A stretch of 64,000 nt of DNA from Rhodococcus sp. IEGM 1379 (GCF_030056815.1 NZ_JASHKR010000001.1:1-64000); one strand, 5' to 3'. Positions 22,849-32,485 are shown, numbered from the stretch's first letter. Numbers and translations: made by a program. The notes: a model not told the origin generated them from the sequence alone.

Positions 22849-23120
22849 TCAGCGGATTCCGCAGATTCCCTTGCCGATCAGGACACCTCCGATCACCAAA
22901 ATCAGCACACTCATCACCGTGGTGTTGTACTCCTGGAGCCAAACCTTGAGCTGGGCCAACGGTTCACGTAGACGATCTGCAGCCACCAGGTACTCGGCGA
23001 CCGGGATCGCCACGGTGCAACCGGCGATGATCGTGAAGACCAGGATCGAGACGATCACCTCGCCGGTTGCCAGCGACGCCGAACCGATCGACTGGGGTGA
23101 TGCCCGAATGAACAAGGTTA
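22849..23120 (-). pseudogene. C-terminal remnant of a GAP (Sap) family membrane exporter
   Basis: On the minus strand about 90 codons match the end of the GAP/sulfolipid-addressing family: SLATGEVIVSILVF, TVAIPVAEYLVAADRLREPL, and VLILVIGGVLIGKGI, with three hydrophobic helices. The N-terminal half is gone, and upstream codons in the frame are unrelated sequence antisense to the next gene. Intact members are about 220-250 residues and export cell-wall lipids. A pseudogene is the simplest reading. Confidence 0.75.
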
Positions 23121-23190
23121 CTGTTCCGGGCACATGCGTGGAACGTTCGGAACCGACACCGGGCTGCTTCTCACCGGCCATCCTGAGCCG

Positions 23191-23535
23191 ATGACAGGTG
23201 AGAGCTTCTTTGGACAGCAGGGCCACGACGACGAACGCCGCGGCGATCCACCTCCGAGCCGTCAGGAAATGCTGGCGATGCTCACCGAACGACTTGAGAT
23301 CCTCACCGCGATCGCTGCCGGCATGGACTGCCGCAGCGAGCTCATCGCGGTGGTGAGCGGTGCCTCCGATCATGATGGATCCCGACGCGCCGTGATGAAT
23401 TTGCTCGGGGTGACGGAAACTGGTGCTGACGCCGTACTCGCGATGCAGGTCAGACGGTTCAGTGTTCAGGAACGCAAGCGTATTCGACTCGAACAAAGCC
23501 AGATCGAGAAGGAACGCCGAAGGCTCGAGTCCTAA
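23191..23535 (+). CDS. Stand-alone GyrA-tail-like coiled-coil protein
   Basis: 114 residues from the ATG at 23191. From about residue 28 the pattern LTERLEILTAI...VVSGASDHDGSRRAVMNLLGVTETGADAVL...MQVRRFSVQERKRI copies the spacing of the coiled-coil and tower-end region of DNA gyrase A (RxxILxGL...I...A...L...FxLxExQAxAIL.MRLxxLTxLExxKI). It carries no catalytic Tyr or topoisomerase core. Such short GyrA-like proteins occur in rhodococci, with no role known to me. The ribosome site is weak, and the 5' end abuts the GAP remnant, so it may be an isolated domain or a small protein modulating gyrase. Confidence 0.6.
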   Translation: MTGESFFGQQGHDDERRGDPPPSRQEMLAMLTERLEILTAIAAGMDCRSELIAVVSGASDHDGSRRAVMNLLGVTETGADAVLAMQVRRFSVQERKRIRLEQSQIEKERRRLES

Positions 23536-23724
23536 TGGGAGGCCGCAATCTAAGGTTTCGGGTCAGACCGTGAAACGGTGAGGGACGGGAATAGCGCAAC
23601 TTTCGTATACATCCTCTTTGCCAGCTTCCGTCAGGTCGGCGTGTTCTTCGCTCGTCTGTGCCAGTGTCATCGCATCTTCGAGTAAGGGTTGAGATGCATA
23701 AGGCCATTACATCATGCTTGTCGC

Positions 23725-23919
23725 ATGACAAGAACAGAGATCGCACCGGTCAGTTGTATTCACCGTTGGGAGGTCGAATCTCGGCATCGGACGAGTGAGG
23801 GGACGGTAACGTACCTGCGCTGCCATTGCGGTTCGTGGCAGACCTTGCTCACCGAATGGCTGTCGGCGAGCCCAGGCTCGGCCATAACCACGCCGATAAG
23901 GGCGAGGTCCAGATCATGA
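23725..23919 (+). CDS. Small Cys/His protein, actinobacterial family of unknown function
   Basis: 64 residues. The segment CIHRWEVESRHRTSEG followed by RCHCGSW is the pattern of a small actinobacterial family with a probable Cys/His metal site (Cys10, His12, Cys37, Cys39). The last 20 residues (SASPGSAITTPIRARS) look unlike the family and may reflect a frameshift. The start lacks a strong ribosome site. Confidence 0.5.
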   Translation: MTRTEIAPVSCIHRWEVESRHRTSEGTVTYLRCHCGSWQTLLTEWLSASPGSAITTPIRARSRS

Positions 23920-23973
23920 TCCACCGCGTCCTGACCAATCGATCGCGCGTCACCAGAGCGAATCCCTCCCGAA

Positions 23974-25581
23974 TTAGGAGGACGCCAGAGTCGTCGCCCA
24001 GCGATAGTCCGCTTTGCCGGCTGGGGTTCGCTTGACTTCCTCGACCAGTACGATCGTGCGCGGAATTTTGTAGCCGGCCAACGTCTTACGGCAGTGTTCC
24101 TGCACGTCGTCGAGGGTTAGTTCCGGCGACCCGGGGTAGGTCGCGATCACCGCTGCGACCTGTTGCCCCATGCGTGCGTCGGGTGCGGGGACGACGAGTG
24201 CGTCGACGATCGACGGGTGTGCGTGAAGGGCTGCCTCGACCTCCTCGGCGAAGACCTTCTCGCCGCCGGTGTTGATGCATTGCGAGCCACGGCCGAGAAA
24301 GACGATAGTGCCGTCCGCTTCGACCTTGCCCATGTCGCCGAGCACTGACAGGCGGGTTCCATCCGTGCGGGTCGGGAACGTGCGAGCAGTCTTGTCCTCG
24401 TCCTTGTAGTAGCCGAGCGGGACGTTGCCGATGCGCGCGATGTAGCCGACCTCGTCGGAACCCGCAGGGATCTCGTCCAGTCGCTCGTCGACAAGGACCA
24501 TGTTCGGAGAGGGCGGCATTCGCAGATTGCCGGCCTCGTCAATGGAGAAGGCGCCGTCGTTACCGGACTCCGAGGCACCGAAGTTGTCCCGCAACAGCAG
24601 GTCTGGCTTGACCGCCAACATGCGGTCCCGAACGCTGGTGGACCAGATTGCGCCACCCGACGTAATCGAGAACAGGGAGCTGAAATCGACCTCGCCCTTG
24701 CGTCGTTCCATCTCGTCGACCAATGGCATCCCCATGCCGTCGCCGACGATCAGGATCACCTGGACCGAATCCTTCTCGATCGCTTCGACAACCTTCTTGG
24801 GGTCGAAGTCGCGCCGCAGGACCACGCGAGCGCCGAGGGTGAAGAAGGTGAACAGTGAATACAACGCAGCACCGTGCATGAGAGGTGCGGCAATGAGGAA
24901 TGAGAGTTCGGGAAATTCCTTTGCAGCACTGGCGATCTCGGCGAGATCTTGCCGCGCCGCCTCGCCGTACGGGTTTCCGCCGGAGAGCGGCTTGCGGAAG
25001 AAGTCGTCCTGCCGCCACATGACGCCCTTCGGGTATCCGGTGGTCCCTCCCGTATAGAGCAGGTACAGGTCGTCGCCCGTACGGGCGTCGAAATCCGCTG
25101 TGGGGGACAACTCGTGAGCGTCGGCGAAGGAAACCACGGACACTGCGCGTGCATTCGCGGCGGCGAGCAACTCGGCGTCGATCTCGCCGATCACGATCAC
25201 CGTCCGCACCATCGGGCACGCGTCGAGAAGGGAAGCAAGGACACGTTGATGTTCGGGGAGTTCCACGACCACTGCGACCGAGTCGGAGTTAGTGAAGATG
25301 TACTCGAGTTCGGCGGGCGTGTACCGGTAGTTCACGTTGATCGGCACCGCGCGGATCTTGATCAACCCAAGGATTGAGGTGACATGTTCGACGCTGTTCT
25401 TGAGGAACAGCGCCACGTGGTCGCCCCGGGAGATGCCGACCTTCGTGAGCAGGTGGGCAGTCCTGTTGGCCTCCGCGTCCAACTGGCCGTAGGAGAAGTT
25501 CTCTCCCTCGTAAGTCAATGCAACGCGATCCGGTACTGAGTTGGCGACCGTCTCGAAAACGTCTGCGAGGTTGAACTGCAT
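23974..25581 (-). CDS. Fatty-acyl-CoA synthetase (AMP-binding, FadD-like)
   Basis: 535 residues from the ATG at 25581, preceded by AAAGGA. It adenylates a carboxylic acid and transfers it to CoA. The ANL-superfamily P-loop YTGGTTGYPKG is at 176-186, the later Gly-Asp-Met-Gly hinge motif and GRGSQCINTGGEKVF are present, and the C-terminal catalytic lysine sits in RTPAGKADYRW. The pattern LADVFETVANSVPDRVAL at the N-terminus is common in steroid- and fatty-acid-degrading actinobacterial acyl-CoA synthetases. The frame upstream to 25722 is not part of the gene. No partner enzymes are adjacent, so the substrate is open. Confidence 0.92.
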   Translation of the reverse strand: MQFNLADVFETVANSVPDRVALTYEGENFSYGQLDAEANRTAHLLTKVGISRGDHVALFLKNSVEHVTSILGLIKIRAVPINVNYRYTPAELEYIFTNSDSVAVVVELPEHQRVLASLLDACPMVRTVIVIGEIDAELLAAANARAVSVVSFADAHELSPTADFDARTGDDLYLLYTGGTTGYPKGVMWRQDDFFRKPLSGGNPYGEAARQDLAEIASAAKEFPELSFLIAAPLMHGAALYSLFTFFTLGARVVLRRDFDPKKVVEAIEKDSVQVILIVGDGMGMPLVDEMERRKGEVDFSSLFSITSGGAIWSTSVRDRMLAVKPDLLLRDNFGASESGNDGAFSIDEAGNLRMPPSPNMVLVDERLDEIPAGSDEVGYIARIGNVPLGYYKDEDKTARTFPTRTDGTRLSVLGDMGKVEADGTIVFLGRGSQCINTGGEKVFAEEVEAALHAHPSIVDALVVPAPDARMGQQVAAVIATYPGSPELTLDDVQEHCRKTLAGYKIPRTIVLVEEVKRTPAGKADYRWATTLASS

Positions 25582-25832
25582 CGTCGGTCCTTTCAGAGGC
25601 AGCGCCGCGATGTGGACGCAGATTGCCCTGAATCTAGACACCTTCCCTGCCGCCCCGAAGCGAAACGCGCAGATTCGTTTTCGGCAGGCTGGGCTGAATT
25701 TCTCAAATCCCAACAGTTGCACACCAAGTGGATCACTCCTGTCTGTCTATTTCCAACATGAATGTAGAGACTGTGGCCGATCAACGGATTAATGGTTTGG
25801 CAGATCGACGTGCGTAGGGTTCCCTTGACACC

Positions 25833-27515
25833 GTGACTCACCTCAACATCGCAGACGTCGATTACTTCCTCCCCGATGGTCGACAGTTGCTCAGCGGTGT
25901 GAGCTTTCGAGTCGGCAACGGTGCCAAGACTGCATTGATCGGCCCGAATGGGACTGGCAAAACGACATTGCTCCGCATCATCTCCGGGGATGCGGCCGCA
26001 GACGAAGGCGCCGTCACGCGATCCGGAACGCTGGGCGTGATGCGCCAATTCGTCGGTCAGGTTCGTGACGAGTCCACCGTGCGTGATCTCCTGCTGTCCG
26101 TGTCACCCGCCCCGATCCGCGACGCAGCGCTAGCACTCGAAACCGCGGAGAACATGCTGATCGAGCGCGACGAAGAATCGACCCAGATGAAGTATTCGCA
26201 CGCTCTGGCCGATTGGGCGGACGTGGGCGGCTACGAAACGGAAGACTTCTGGGACAAGGTCACCACATCTGCTCTCGGTGTGCCGTACGACCTAGCGAAG
26301 TGGCGAGCAGCCAACTCACTCAGTGGGGGAGAGCAGAAGCGGTTGGTCCTGGAAGCGCTGTTCGCCGGGCCTGACGACGCACTTCTTCTGGACGAGCCGG
26401 ACAACTACCTCGACGTACCGGGTAAGCGATGGTTGGAAAAGACGATCTCGGAGTCTGCGAAGGTGGTCCTGTTCGTCAGTCATGATCGCGAACTGATTGC
26501 CAACGCCGCAACTCATATCGTCACCCTGGAGCCAGGAATCAGCGGCGCTACGTCGTGGACCCACGGTGGCGGTCTGGCCAGCTATCACCAAGCTCGTGAG
26601 GATCGCAACGCTCGCTTCGAAGAACTGCGTCGGCGCTGGGACGAAGAACTTGTGAAACTGCGTGCCCTGGTTCTCCGATTGCGCGAGAAAGCGAAGTTCA
26701 ACGACGGCGTCGCTGCGCGGTATCACGCTTCGCAAACCAGGCTGGCGAAGTTCGAGGAGGCGGGACCACCCGAGGCAATTCCACTGCAGCAGAAGGTGAC
26801 CGTTCGACTCTCCGGAGGACGAACAGCCAAGCGCGCCTTGGTATGCCAAGATCTCGAGCTGACCGGGTTGATGAAGCCGTTCGATACCGAAATCTGGTAC
26901 GGAGATCGAGTTGCCGTGCTGGGCTCCAACGGGTCGGGGAAGTCACACTTCCTACGATTGTTGGCGGGTGGAGGAACCGACCCGGGAACCGAGCACCTAC
27001 CCGTCGAGGCGCTCGACATCGCTCCCGTCAATCATGGCGGCACAGCGACGCTGGGCGCTCGGGTCCGTCCTGGACTATTTGCCCAGACGCATTCTCGGCC
27101 CGACCTCACGGGGAACACGCTGCTCGAGATCCTGCACATGGGCGACGAGCATCGACATGGGATGGGGCGCGAAGCGGCGAGCCGGGCTCTCGATCGCTAC
27201 GGGCTGTCCCTAGCCGCGGAGCAGAAGTACGACGATCTGTCCGGTGGTCAACAGGCGCGCCTACAGATCCTGCTCCTGGAACTCTCGGGCGCCACGATGC
27301 TGTTGCTCGACGAGCCGACCGACAACCTCGACCTTCATTCGGCGGACGCACTGGAGCAGGGGATCGCGCAGTTCGCCGGCACCGTCATCTCGGTCACCCA
27401 TGATCGTTGGTTTGCGCGTGGGTTCGACAGGTTCCTTGTCTTCGGCTCGGGTGGGAACGTGTACGAGAGTGAGTCGCCGGTGTGGGATGAAGCCAGGGTT
27501 GAACGCGCCCGCTGA
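25833..27515 (+). CDS. ABC-F family ATP-binding protein
   Basis: 560 residues, GTG start, two fused ATPase domains and no membrane helices. First domain: Walker A GPNGTGKT at 37-44, signature LSGGE at 163-167, Walker B ALLLDE at 183-188. Second: GSNGSGKS, LSGGQQ and MLLLDE. A charged linker of about 80 residues joins them (RRRWDEELVKLRALVLRLREKAKF). ABC-F proteins act on the ribosome, some giving antibiotic resistance (OptrA/MsrA/VmlR-type), others as translation factors (EttA-type). The linker is not clearly of either kind. The first domain starts very early in the sequence, and the gene stands alone. Confidence 0.9.
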   Translation: MTHLNIADVDYFLPDGRQLLSGVSFRVGNGAKTALIGPNGTGKTTLLRIISGDAAADEGAVTRSGTLGVMRQFVGQVRDESTVRDLLLSVSPAPIRDAALALETAENMLIERDEESTQMKYSHALADWADVGGYETEDFWDKVTTSALGVPYDLAKWRAANSLSGGEQKRLVLEALFAGPDDALLLDEPDNYLDVPGKRWLEKTISESAKVVLFVSHDRELIANAATHIVTLEPGISGATSWTHGGGLASYHQAREDRNARFEELRRRWDEELVKLRALVLRLREKAKFNDGVAARYHASQTRLAKFEEAGPPEAIPLQQKVTVRLSGGRTAKRALVCQDLELTGLMKPFDTEIWYGDRVAVLGSNGSGKSHFLRLLAGGGTDPGTEHLPVEALDIAPVNHGGTATLGARVRPGLFAQTHSRPDLTGNTLLEILHMGDEHRHGMGREAASRALDRYGLSLAAEQKYDDLSGGQQARLQILLLELSGATMLLLDEPTDNLDLHSADALEQGIAQFAGTVISVTHDRWFARGFDRFLVFGSGGNVYESESPVWDEARVERAR

Positions 27516-27600
27516 CATCGACACCTCACTGCGACCGATAGTGCCTGATGACGACCCGACACGCGACTGACTGCGTCGTTCTGTAACCGGACCTGCGGTC

Positions 27601-28029
27601 CTAGATTTGTCCGAGGTCGGCAGACAGCCAGCGTTGTGGAGTCATGTAGATAGCGACCTGCTCGCCCAGTTGTGAACGCGCGAAATCGAGATACCCGTCG
27701 ACTTTGTCCGGTGCGAGGTACCGCCGCGACACTTCGACCAACATTTCGTCCGTACCCGGAACGATCTTGTCGACGGGGCCCTCGACGCTCACATAGCGAA
27801 TTGTCGGTTCTAGTCGTTGCGCCATGAGTGAGAAGTGCCCGGCAGACTCGATGAGTCGGGCCTTTGTCGAGTCCTTCCCAGTTAGAACCCAGGGACTTCC
27901 TCCGGGCGAATAGAGATACCAGATGGGGACAGTTAACGGTCCGTGCTGGGAACCGTTCGATACCGACAGTGCCGCTACATGTGGTTCGGCCAGGAATTCT
28001 TCACGCTCGTTTTCGGAGAGTGCCATCAT
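27601..28029 (-). CDS. Pyridoxamine 5'-phosphate oxidase-fold protein (PPOX class)
   Basis: 142 residues starting at tandem ATGs (28029 or 28026). The split-barrel flavin/F420 fold is seen in HVAALSVSNGSQHGPLTVPIWY and in the central VLTGKDSTKARLIESAGHFSLMAQ. A single short domain of this type usually binds F420 or FMN and reduces small substrates. The cofactor cannot be settled here. It is convergent with the ABC-F gene. Confidence 0.8.
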   Translation of the reverse strand: MMALSENEREEFLAEPHVAALSVSNGSQHGPLTVPIWYLYSPGGSPWVLTGKDSTKARLIESAGHFSLMAQRLEPTIRYVSVEGPVDKIVPGTDEMLVEVSRRYLAPDKVDGYLDFARSQLGEQVAIYMTPQRWLSADLGQI

Positions 28030-28160
28030 CCGAGACTACAACGGTCGTTGACGTCGAGAAATGACTTCGTCTGCTACTGGCGATAGTCAAGAACATCTAT
28101 TGGGCAGTCTTCTGCCGCAAAAATGTATGAGAAACGTTCTCGCCGTCTACGATTCGGTTC

Positions 28161-28766
28161 ATGCAAATCGATAGTGTGCGCGATGCCTATGCCGGGCGCG
28201 TAGGCGAGTGCGTCGACGCTTTCGGATCGATGGATTCGGTGCACTCAGCGGATCGGGAGTTGGTGTCGGCCTGGTCGCAGGGAATCGATGGTCCCGTTGT
28301 CGATGCCGGCTGCGGGTCTGGCCAGTGGACCAACTACTTATTCGAACGCGGGGTCCACGTCGAGGGCGTTGACCTGGTGCCGGAGTTCATCGGTCATGCG
28401 AAGGCCAGGTTTCCAGAAGTACCGTTCCGAGTCGGAAGGCTGGAAACGCTGGACGTGCCGGATGGTTCACTGGGTGGTGTGCTGTCGTGGTACTCGATAA
28501 TCCACACGCCGCCCGCGGAGGTGCGCACGGTATTGGCTGAGTTTGCGCGCTGCATCAGGCCAGGCGGTGGCCTACTACTTGGGTTCTTCGAGGGCGCGAC
28601 GGTCGAGCCGTTCGCGCATCTTGTTGTCGAGGCGTATCGGTGGCCCGTGGAAGGGTTGCGCTTAGAGTTGCTCGCGGCGGGATTCGAGACGATCGAGACG
28701 CACACGCGAACCGGCCACGGCTACCGGCCACATGGTGCAATCGTCGCCTGCCGCTCAGCTGTTTGA
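28161..28766 (+). CDS. Class I SAM-dependent methyltransferase
   Basis: 201 residues. The AdoMet loop VVDAGCGSGQWTNYL is at about 47-61, the acidic motif II at VEGVDLVPE, and the motif IV region reads GGVLSWYSIIHTPP. This is a Methyltransf_11/25-type enzyme of small-molecule methylation. The substrate is not deducible. It is convergent with the decayed marR. Confidence 0.85.
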   Translation: MQIDSVRDAYAGRVGECVDAFGSMDSVHSADRELVSAWSQGIDGPVVDAGCGSGQWTNYLFERGVHVEGVDLVPEFIGHAKARFPEVPFRVGRLETLDVPDGSLGGVLSWYSIIHTPPAEVRTVLAEFARCIRPGGGLLLGFFEGATVEPFAHLVVEAYRWPVEGLRLELLAAGFETIETHTRTGHGYRPHGAIVACRSAV

Positions 28767-28783
28767 TTGGTTGCCTCAATCAC

Positions 28784-29264
28784 TCATTGCGACATCAGTT
28801 TTCGTCGGTTGGGTGGCCTGATGATGCCGACGCGACCGTAATCTGTGGAGGTCAACATAGTTCCTCGTTCCGGCCCACAAGACCCGCGCGGTTCCGATCG
28901 CTCGACCTTGACCTCCTCTCGCACGCGTTCGACGTGGCCGGGCGCGCAGTCGGCGACCTTCTGCAGCCCAGCCTCGGTCAGCGTGGCAAGCGTGTAGCGC
29001 CCGTTAGCCGGGTCGGGTTGGCGAGTGACCCACTGGCGCTGCTCGAAACGGACCATCACCTTCGAGAGTCGGGGTTGGCTGCTGTTGCACTGCGCAGCCA
29101 GGTCACTGAGTTGCATCATCAGGTCGTCGGCCATGGACAGGCGCGCGAGGACGCTGTACTCGAAGTTCGATGTCTCGGCGTCCTGCTCCAATTGACGATC
29201 GAGCAACGTGGGCAGTGCGATGACGACGGTAAGCAGGTCCTGCCAGACCGCTTGCTGGTCTTCG
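28784..29264 (-). pseudogene. Decayed MarR-family regulator
   Basis: A clear MarR winged-helix core reads LDRQLEQDAETSNFEYSVL, the recognition region with SQPRLSKVMVRFEQRQWV, and the wing with DPANGRYTLATLTEAG. The usual N-terminus (LDEDQQAVWQDLL) lies in frame upstream to about 29264 but is cut by a TGA just before it, with no start codon. After VERVRE the usual dimerisation helix is replaced by unrelated residues. What remains open (29206 to 28784) begins at a weak TTG. It sits divergent from the oxidoreductase it may once have controlled. Confidence 0.75.
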
Positions 29265-29325
29265 TCAAGTCAAGCGGGCGGCCCTTATTAATTCTGGGCC
29301 CCGACGACACACACGAGGAGATTCC

Positions 29326-30243
29326 GTGAAAGCGATTCGCTACCACCAGTTCGGCGGCACCGAGGTTGTGCGGGAGGATGAGGTGGCACGCCCAGCACCC
29401 GGTCGCGGCCAGGTGCTGCTCAAAGTCGCCGCCACGTCGTTCAACCCGGTAGACGACCACATCCGCTTAGGGGTGCTGGCGGAAGCCATTCCCACCCCAT
29501 TGCCGATCACACCAGGTTTGGACGTTGCCGGCACGGTCATCGAGCTGGGCGCAGAGGTAAGCGGCCTGCAGGTCGATGGCCAGGTCGTCGGCATGTTTCC
29601 CCTGGACCAGCATGGCGGCGCGGCAGAGTACGCAGTGATCGCGGCCGGTCTTCTTGCCGCCGCGCCCCGCACGGTGGCCCTGACCGATGCCGCAGCGCTT
29701 CCGCTCGCCGGCCTCGCAGCCAGGCAGGCTGCCATCGAGCTGGCCGACATCCAGAAAGGGCAGAGCGTGCTCGTCAATGGAGCCTGCGGTGCGGTGGGCA
29801 GCCTCGTCGTCCAGCTTGCGGTCGACGCCGGCGCTACCGTCACCGCAGTCGACGGACCGCAGCACGCCGTTGGTCTCCGCGGCTACGGCGTGACGAATAT
29901 TGTCGGCCCGCTGGACCTCGATGCGGGTCCTGCCGCGGTCGGTGGTCCTTTCGACGTGGTAGTCAATCACGTGCGTTTGGATGCGGACGGACTTGCGAAG
30001 CTGGCCTCGTACGTCGCTGACGGCGGCATTGCGGTCAGCTCCGCCGGGGCCGTGCCCGCCGACGACGAGCGCTCGGTCCGGACTGCGAGCGTATGGGTGA
30101 CGCCCAACGGCTCCCACCTGGCCGACATGGTGTCCCGTCTAGACGAAGGCCGCCTCGAGCTCGCGATTGTCGATCGCCGACCACTGCAGCAGCTACAGGC
30201 GGTCCACGAAGACGCAGCAAGCAAGCGGCAAGCTCGTTGGTAA
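29326..30243 (+). CDS. NADP-dependent quinone oxidoreductase-like protein (zinc-independent MDR)
   Basis: 305 residues. The MDR fold is seen in an N-terminal GroES-like part with SFNPVDDHIRLG and PGLDVAGTVIELG, and a Rossmann motif VNGACGAVGSLVVQLA. No zinc-ligand Cys is present, as in quinone reductases. It would reduce quinones or enones with NADPH. The last 14 codons are out of the family frame: a tandem AAGC duplication at 30219-30226 shifts the reading, and the proper ending (KLVGKTVITVD, stop 30263-30265) is intact in the other frame. The altered tail probably removes the final beta strand. Confidence 0.85.
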   Translation: MKAIRYHQFGGTEVVREDEVARPAPGRGQVLLKVAATSFNPVDDHIRLGVLAEAIPTPLPITPGLDVAGTVIELGAEVSGLQVDGQVVGMFPLDQHGGAAEYAVIAAGLLAAAPRTVALTDAAALPLAGLAARQAAIELADIQKGQSVLVNGACGAVGSLVVQLAVDAGATVTAVDGPQHAVGLRGYGVTNIVGPLDLDAGPAAVGGPFDVVVNHVRLDADGLAKLASYVADGGIAVSSAGAVPADDERSVRTASVWVTPNGSHLADMVSRLDEGRLELAIVDRRPLQQLQAVHEDAASKRQARW

Positions 30244-30355
30244 AACCGTCATCACCGTCGACTAGACCACGGGACGACGCTCCTTCGCGGATTGTCGAGA
30301 GGGAGCGTCATGCATGCGGCAGCGCGGAGTCACCGAGACTGTGTCTTGCCGGGCT

Positions 30356-30928
30356 TCACTCCTTGCTGAGGCTGCTCCAGCAGTAGTCGGCCAGCAGGAC
30401 ACGTGTGTCGGGAACAAACGGCCACGACGGATCCCGCAGGTGGGCGTCGAGTTCTTCTGGCGTCCACCACCATCCGTCGGAAATTTCGCTCGGCTGATGA
30501 TGGATCGGACCGTCGTAGCTGAGTTCGAAAGCAAACAGATGGCACCGCAGTGGGCGTCCGCCCCACTCGCCGTCCCACGAAGTTCGCGCAATTTCTCTCA
30601 GCTCCAACGGCGCATCCTCCGTGCCGAAGATTCCGAGCTCTTCTCCCACCTCGCGCACAGCGGTCTCGTAGGGCGATTCTCCCGGATCTACGACGCCACC
30701 GGCGATGCAGTCGTGATGGCCTCCGAAGACGGTTTTGCAGGCAGTTCTGCGGTGAACGTACACACGCTGACCATCTGTGGAGCGCACCAGAACACCGGCG
30801 CTGGCGTGCCACAGACCCTCCCGATAGACGACTGCGCGGGGCGCCTGGCCGATTGGATTGCCGTCTCGGTCATAGACGGCGACAACCTCGTCCGACGGGT
30901 TCGGCTGGGCGGCAGGCGGCTGATCCAT
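30356..30928 (-). CDS. Nudix hydrolase
   Basis: About 190 residues from the ATG at 30928 (the frame is open to 30973). The Nudix box [23 protein letters not shown] has all conserved Glu residues for metal binding. The N-terminal [15 protein letters not shown] and WHASAGVLV pattern resembles the isopentenyl-diphosphate isomerase/YfcD-like branch, which hydrolyses nucleotide or isoprenoid diphosphates. The substrate is unknown. It is divergent from dop, 57 bp between starts, and marks the right edge of the accessory block. Confidence 0.9.
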   Translation of the reverse strand: MDQPPAAQPNPSDEVVAVYDRDGNPIGQAPRAVVYREGLWHASAGVLVRSTDGQRVYVHRRTACKTVFGGHHDCIAGGVVDPGESPYETAVREVGEELGIFGTEDAPLELREIARTSWDGEWGGRPLRCHLFAFELSYDGPIHHQPSEISDGWWWTPEELDAHLRDPSWPFVPDTRVLLADYCWSSLSKE

Positions 30929-30985
30929 TCTTACTACTGTGCCACCACTGCGGGTAATGATGCTCGATCGCATAGTCTCGAAGTT

Positions 30986-32485
30986 ATGCAGCGGATTATC
31001 GGTGTCGAGGTCGAGTACGGAATATCTTCACCCAGTGAGCCTTCGGCTAATCCGATACTCACGTCCACCCAGGCGGTGCTGGCGTATGCGGCGGCCGCGG
31101 GGGTTCCCCGGGCTCGGCGCACACGCTGGGACTACGAGGTCGAATCGCCGCTCCGTGACGCCCGCGGCTTTGATCTCGGGAGGTTGAGCGGGCCCGCTCC
31201 CGTGATCGATGCCGACGAGATCGGTGCGGCAAACATGATTCTGACCAACGGTGCGCGCCTGTACGTCGATCACGCGCACCCGGAGTACTCGGCACCCGAG
31301 GTCGCGGATCCGCTGGACGCGGTGATCTGGGACAAGGCCGGGGAACGGGTCATGGAAGCCGCCGCACGTCACGCGTCCAGCGTTCCGGGTGCGCCGCGGT
31401 TGCAGTTGTACAAGAACAACGTCGACGGCAAGGGTGCGTCGTACGGAACCCACGAGAACTACCTGTGCTCGCGCGATACCCCGTTCAACGACATCATCGC
31501 CGGACTGACGCCGTTTTTCGCCTCGCGTCAGGTGATCTGTGGTTCGGGACGCGTCGGAATCGGGCAGTCCGGCGATGAAGCCGGTTTCCAGCTTTCGCAG
31601 CGCGCCGATTACATCGAGGTCGAGGTCGGTCTCGAGACGACGCTCAAGCGCGGGATCATCAACACTCGCGACGAACCTCATGCCGACGCCGACAAGTATC
31701 GGCGTTTGCACGTCATCATCGGCGATGCGAACCTGGCCGAGATGTCGACGTATCTCAAAGTCGGGACGACGGCTCTGGTTCTGGATCTGATCGAAGCGGG
31801 AGTCGACCTCACGGATCTCCAATTGGCCCGTCCGGTAACCGCTGTTCATCACATCAGTCACGACCCGACGCTGCGCAAAACTGTCGCCCTCTTTGACGGG
31901 CGTGAATTGACAGGTCTTGCCCTGCAACGGATTTACCTCGATCGCGTCGCGAGGTTCCTCGACAGAGAGACCGATCGAGACCCGCGGGCGGACGACATCG
32001 TCGAAAAGTGGGCGATGGTCCTCGATCTACTCGAGCGGGATCCCATGGAGTGTGCGAACATTCTCGACTGGCCGGCGAAATTGCGTCTGCTCGAGGGCTT
32101 CCGCAACCGTGAAGGGTTGGCATGGTCTGCGCCGCGTTTGCATTTGGTCGATTTGCAGTACTCGGACGTGCGCCTCGACAAGGGGCTCTACAACCGTTTG
32201 GTGGCCCGCGGATCGATGGAACGGCTTGTTACGGAACAGCAGATTCTCGACGCAGTGAGTAATCCGCCGACCGATACGCGCGCTTACTTCCGTGGTGAAT
32301 GTCTGCGCCGATTCGGCGGCGACATTGCTGCTGCAAGCTGGGATTCGGTGATCTTCGATCTCGGCGGTGAGTCGTTGATCCGGATTCCGACTATGGAACC
32401 GTTGCGCGGAACCAAAGCCCATGTGGGTGCATTGCTCGACTCTGTCGACAGCGCAGCGGAGTTGGTGGATCAGCTCACCCACTGA
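30986..32485 (+). CDS. dop: Depupylase/deamidase of Pup
   Basis: 499 residues, ATG start; the longer frame upstream is antisense to the Nudix gene. A glutamine-synthetase-like fold begins [14 protein letters not shown]. Asp95 in [12 protein letters not shown] corresponds to the catalytic Asp of Dop, and the long flexible Dop loop lies at about 45-75. Dop converts the C-terminal Gln of Pup to Glu and also removes Pup from substrates. It is followed by pup, prcB and prcA, the usual order. Confidence 0.96.
   Translation: MQRIIGVEVEYGISSPSEPSANPILTSTQAVLAYAAAAGVPRARRTRWDYEVESPLRDARGFDLGRLSGPAPVIDADEIGAANMILTNGARLYVDHAHPEYSAPEVADPLDAVIWDKAGERVMEAAARHASSVPGAPRLQLYKNNVDGKGASYGTHENYLCSRDTPFNDIIAGLTPFFASRQVICGSGRVGIGQSGDEAGFQLSQRADYIEVEVGLETTLKRGIINTRDEPHADADKYRRLHVIIGDANLAEMSTYLKVGTTALVLDLIEAGVDLTDLQLARPVTAVHHISHDPTLRKTVALFDGRELTGLALQRIYLDRVARFLDRETDRDPRADDIVEKWAMVLDLLERDPMECANILDWPAKLRLLEGFRNREGLAWSAPRLHLVDLQYSDVRLDKGLYNRLVARGSMERLVTEQQILDAVSNPPTDTRAYFRGECLRRFGGDIAAASWDSVIFDLGGESLIRIPTMEPLRGTKAHVGALLDSVDSAAELVDQLTH

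Noticed and set aside
22622-22942. 106-codon minus-strand frame over repeat B
   Set aside because: It arises from the repeat sequence and continues into the GAP remnant in another frame; no start signal.
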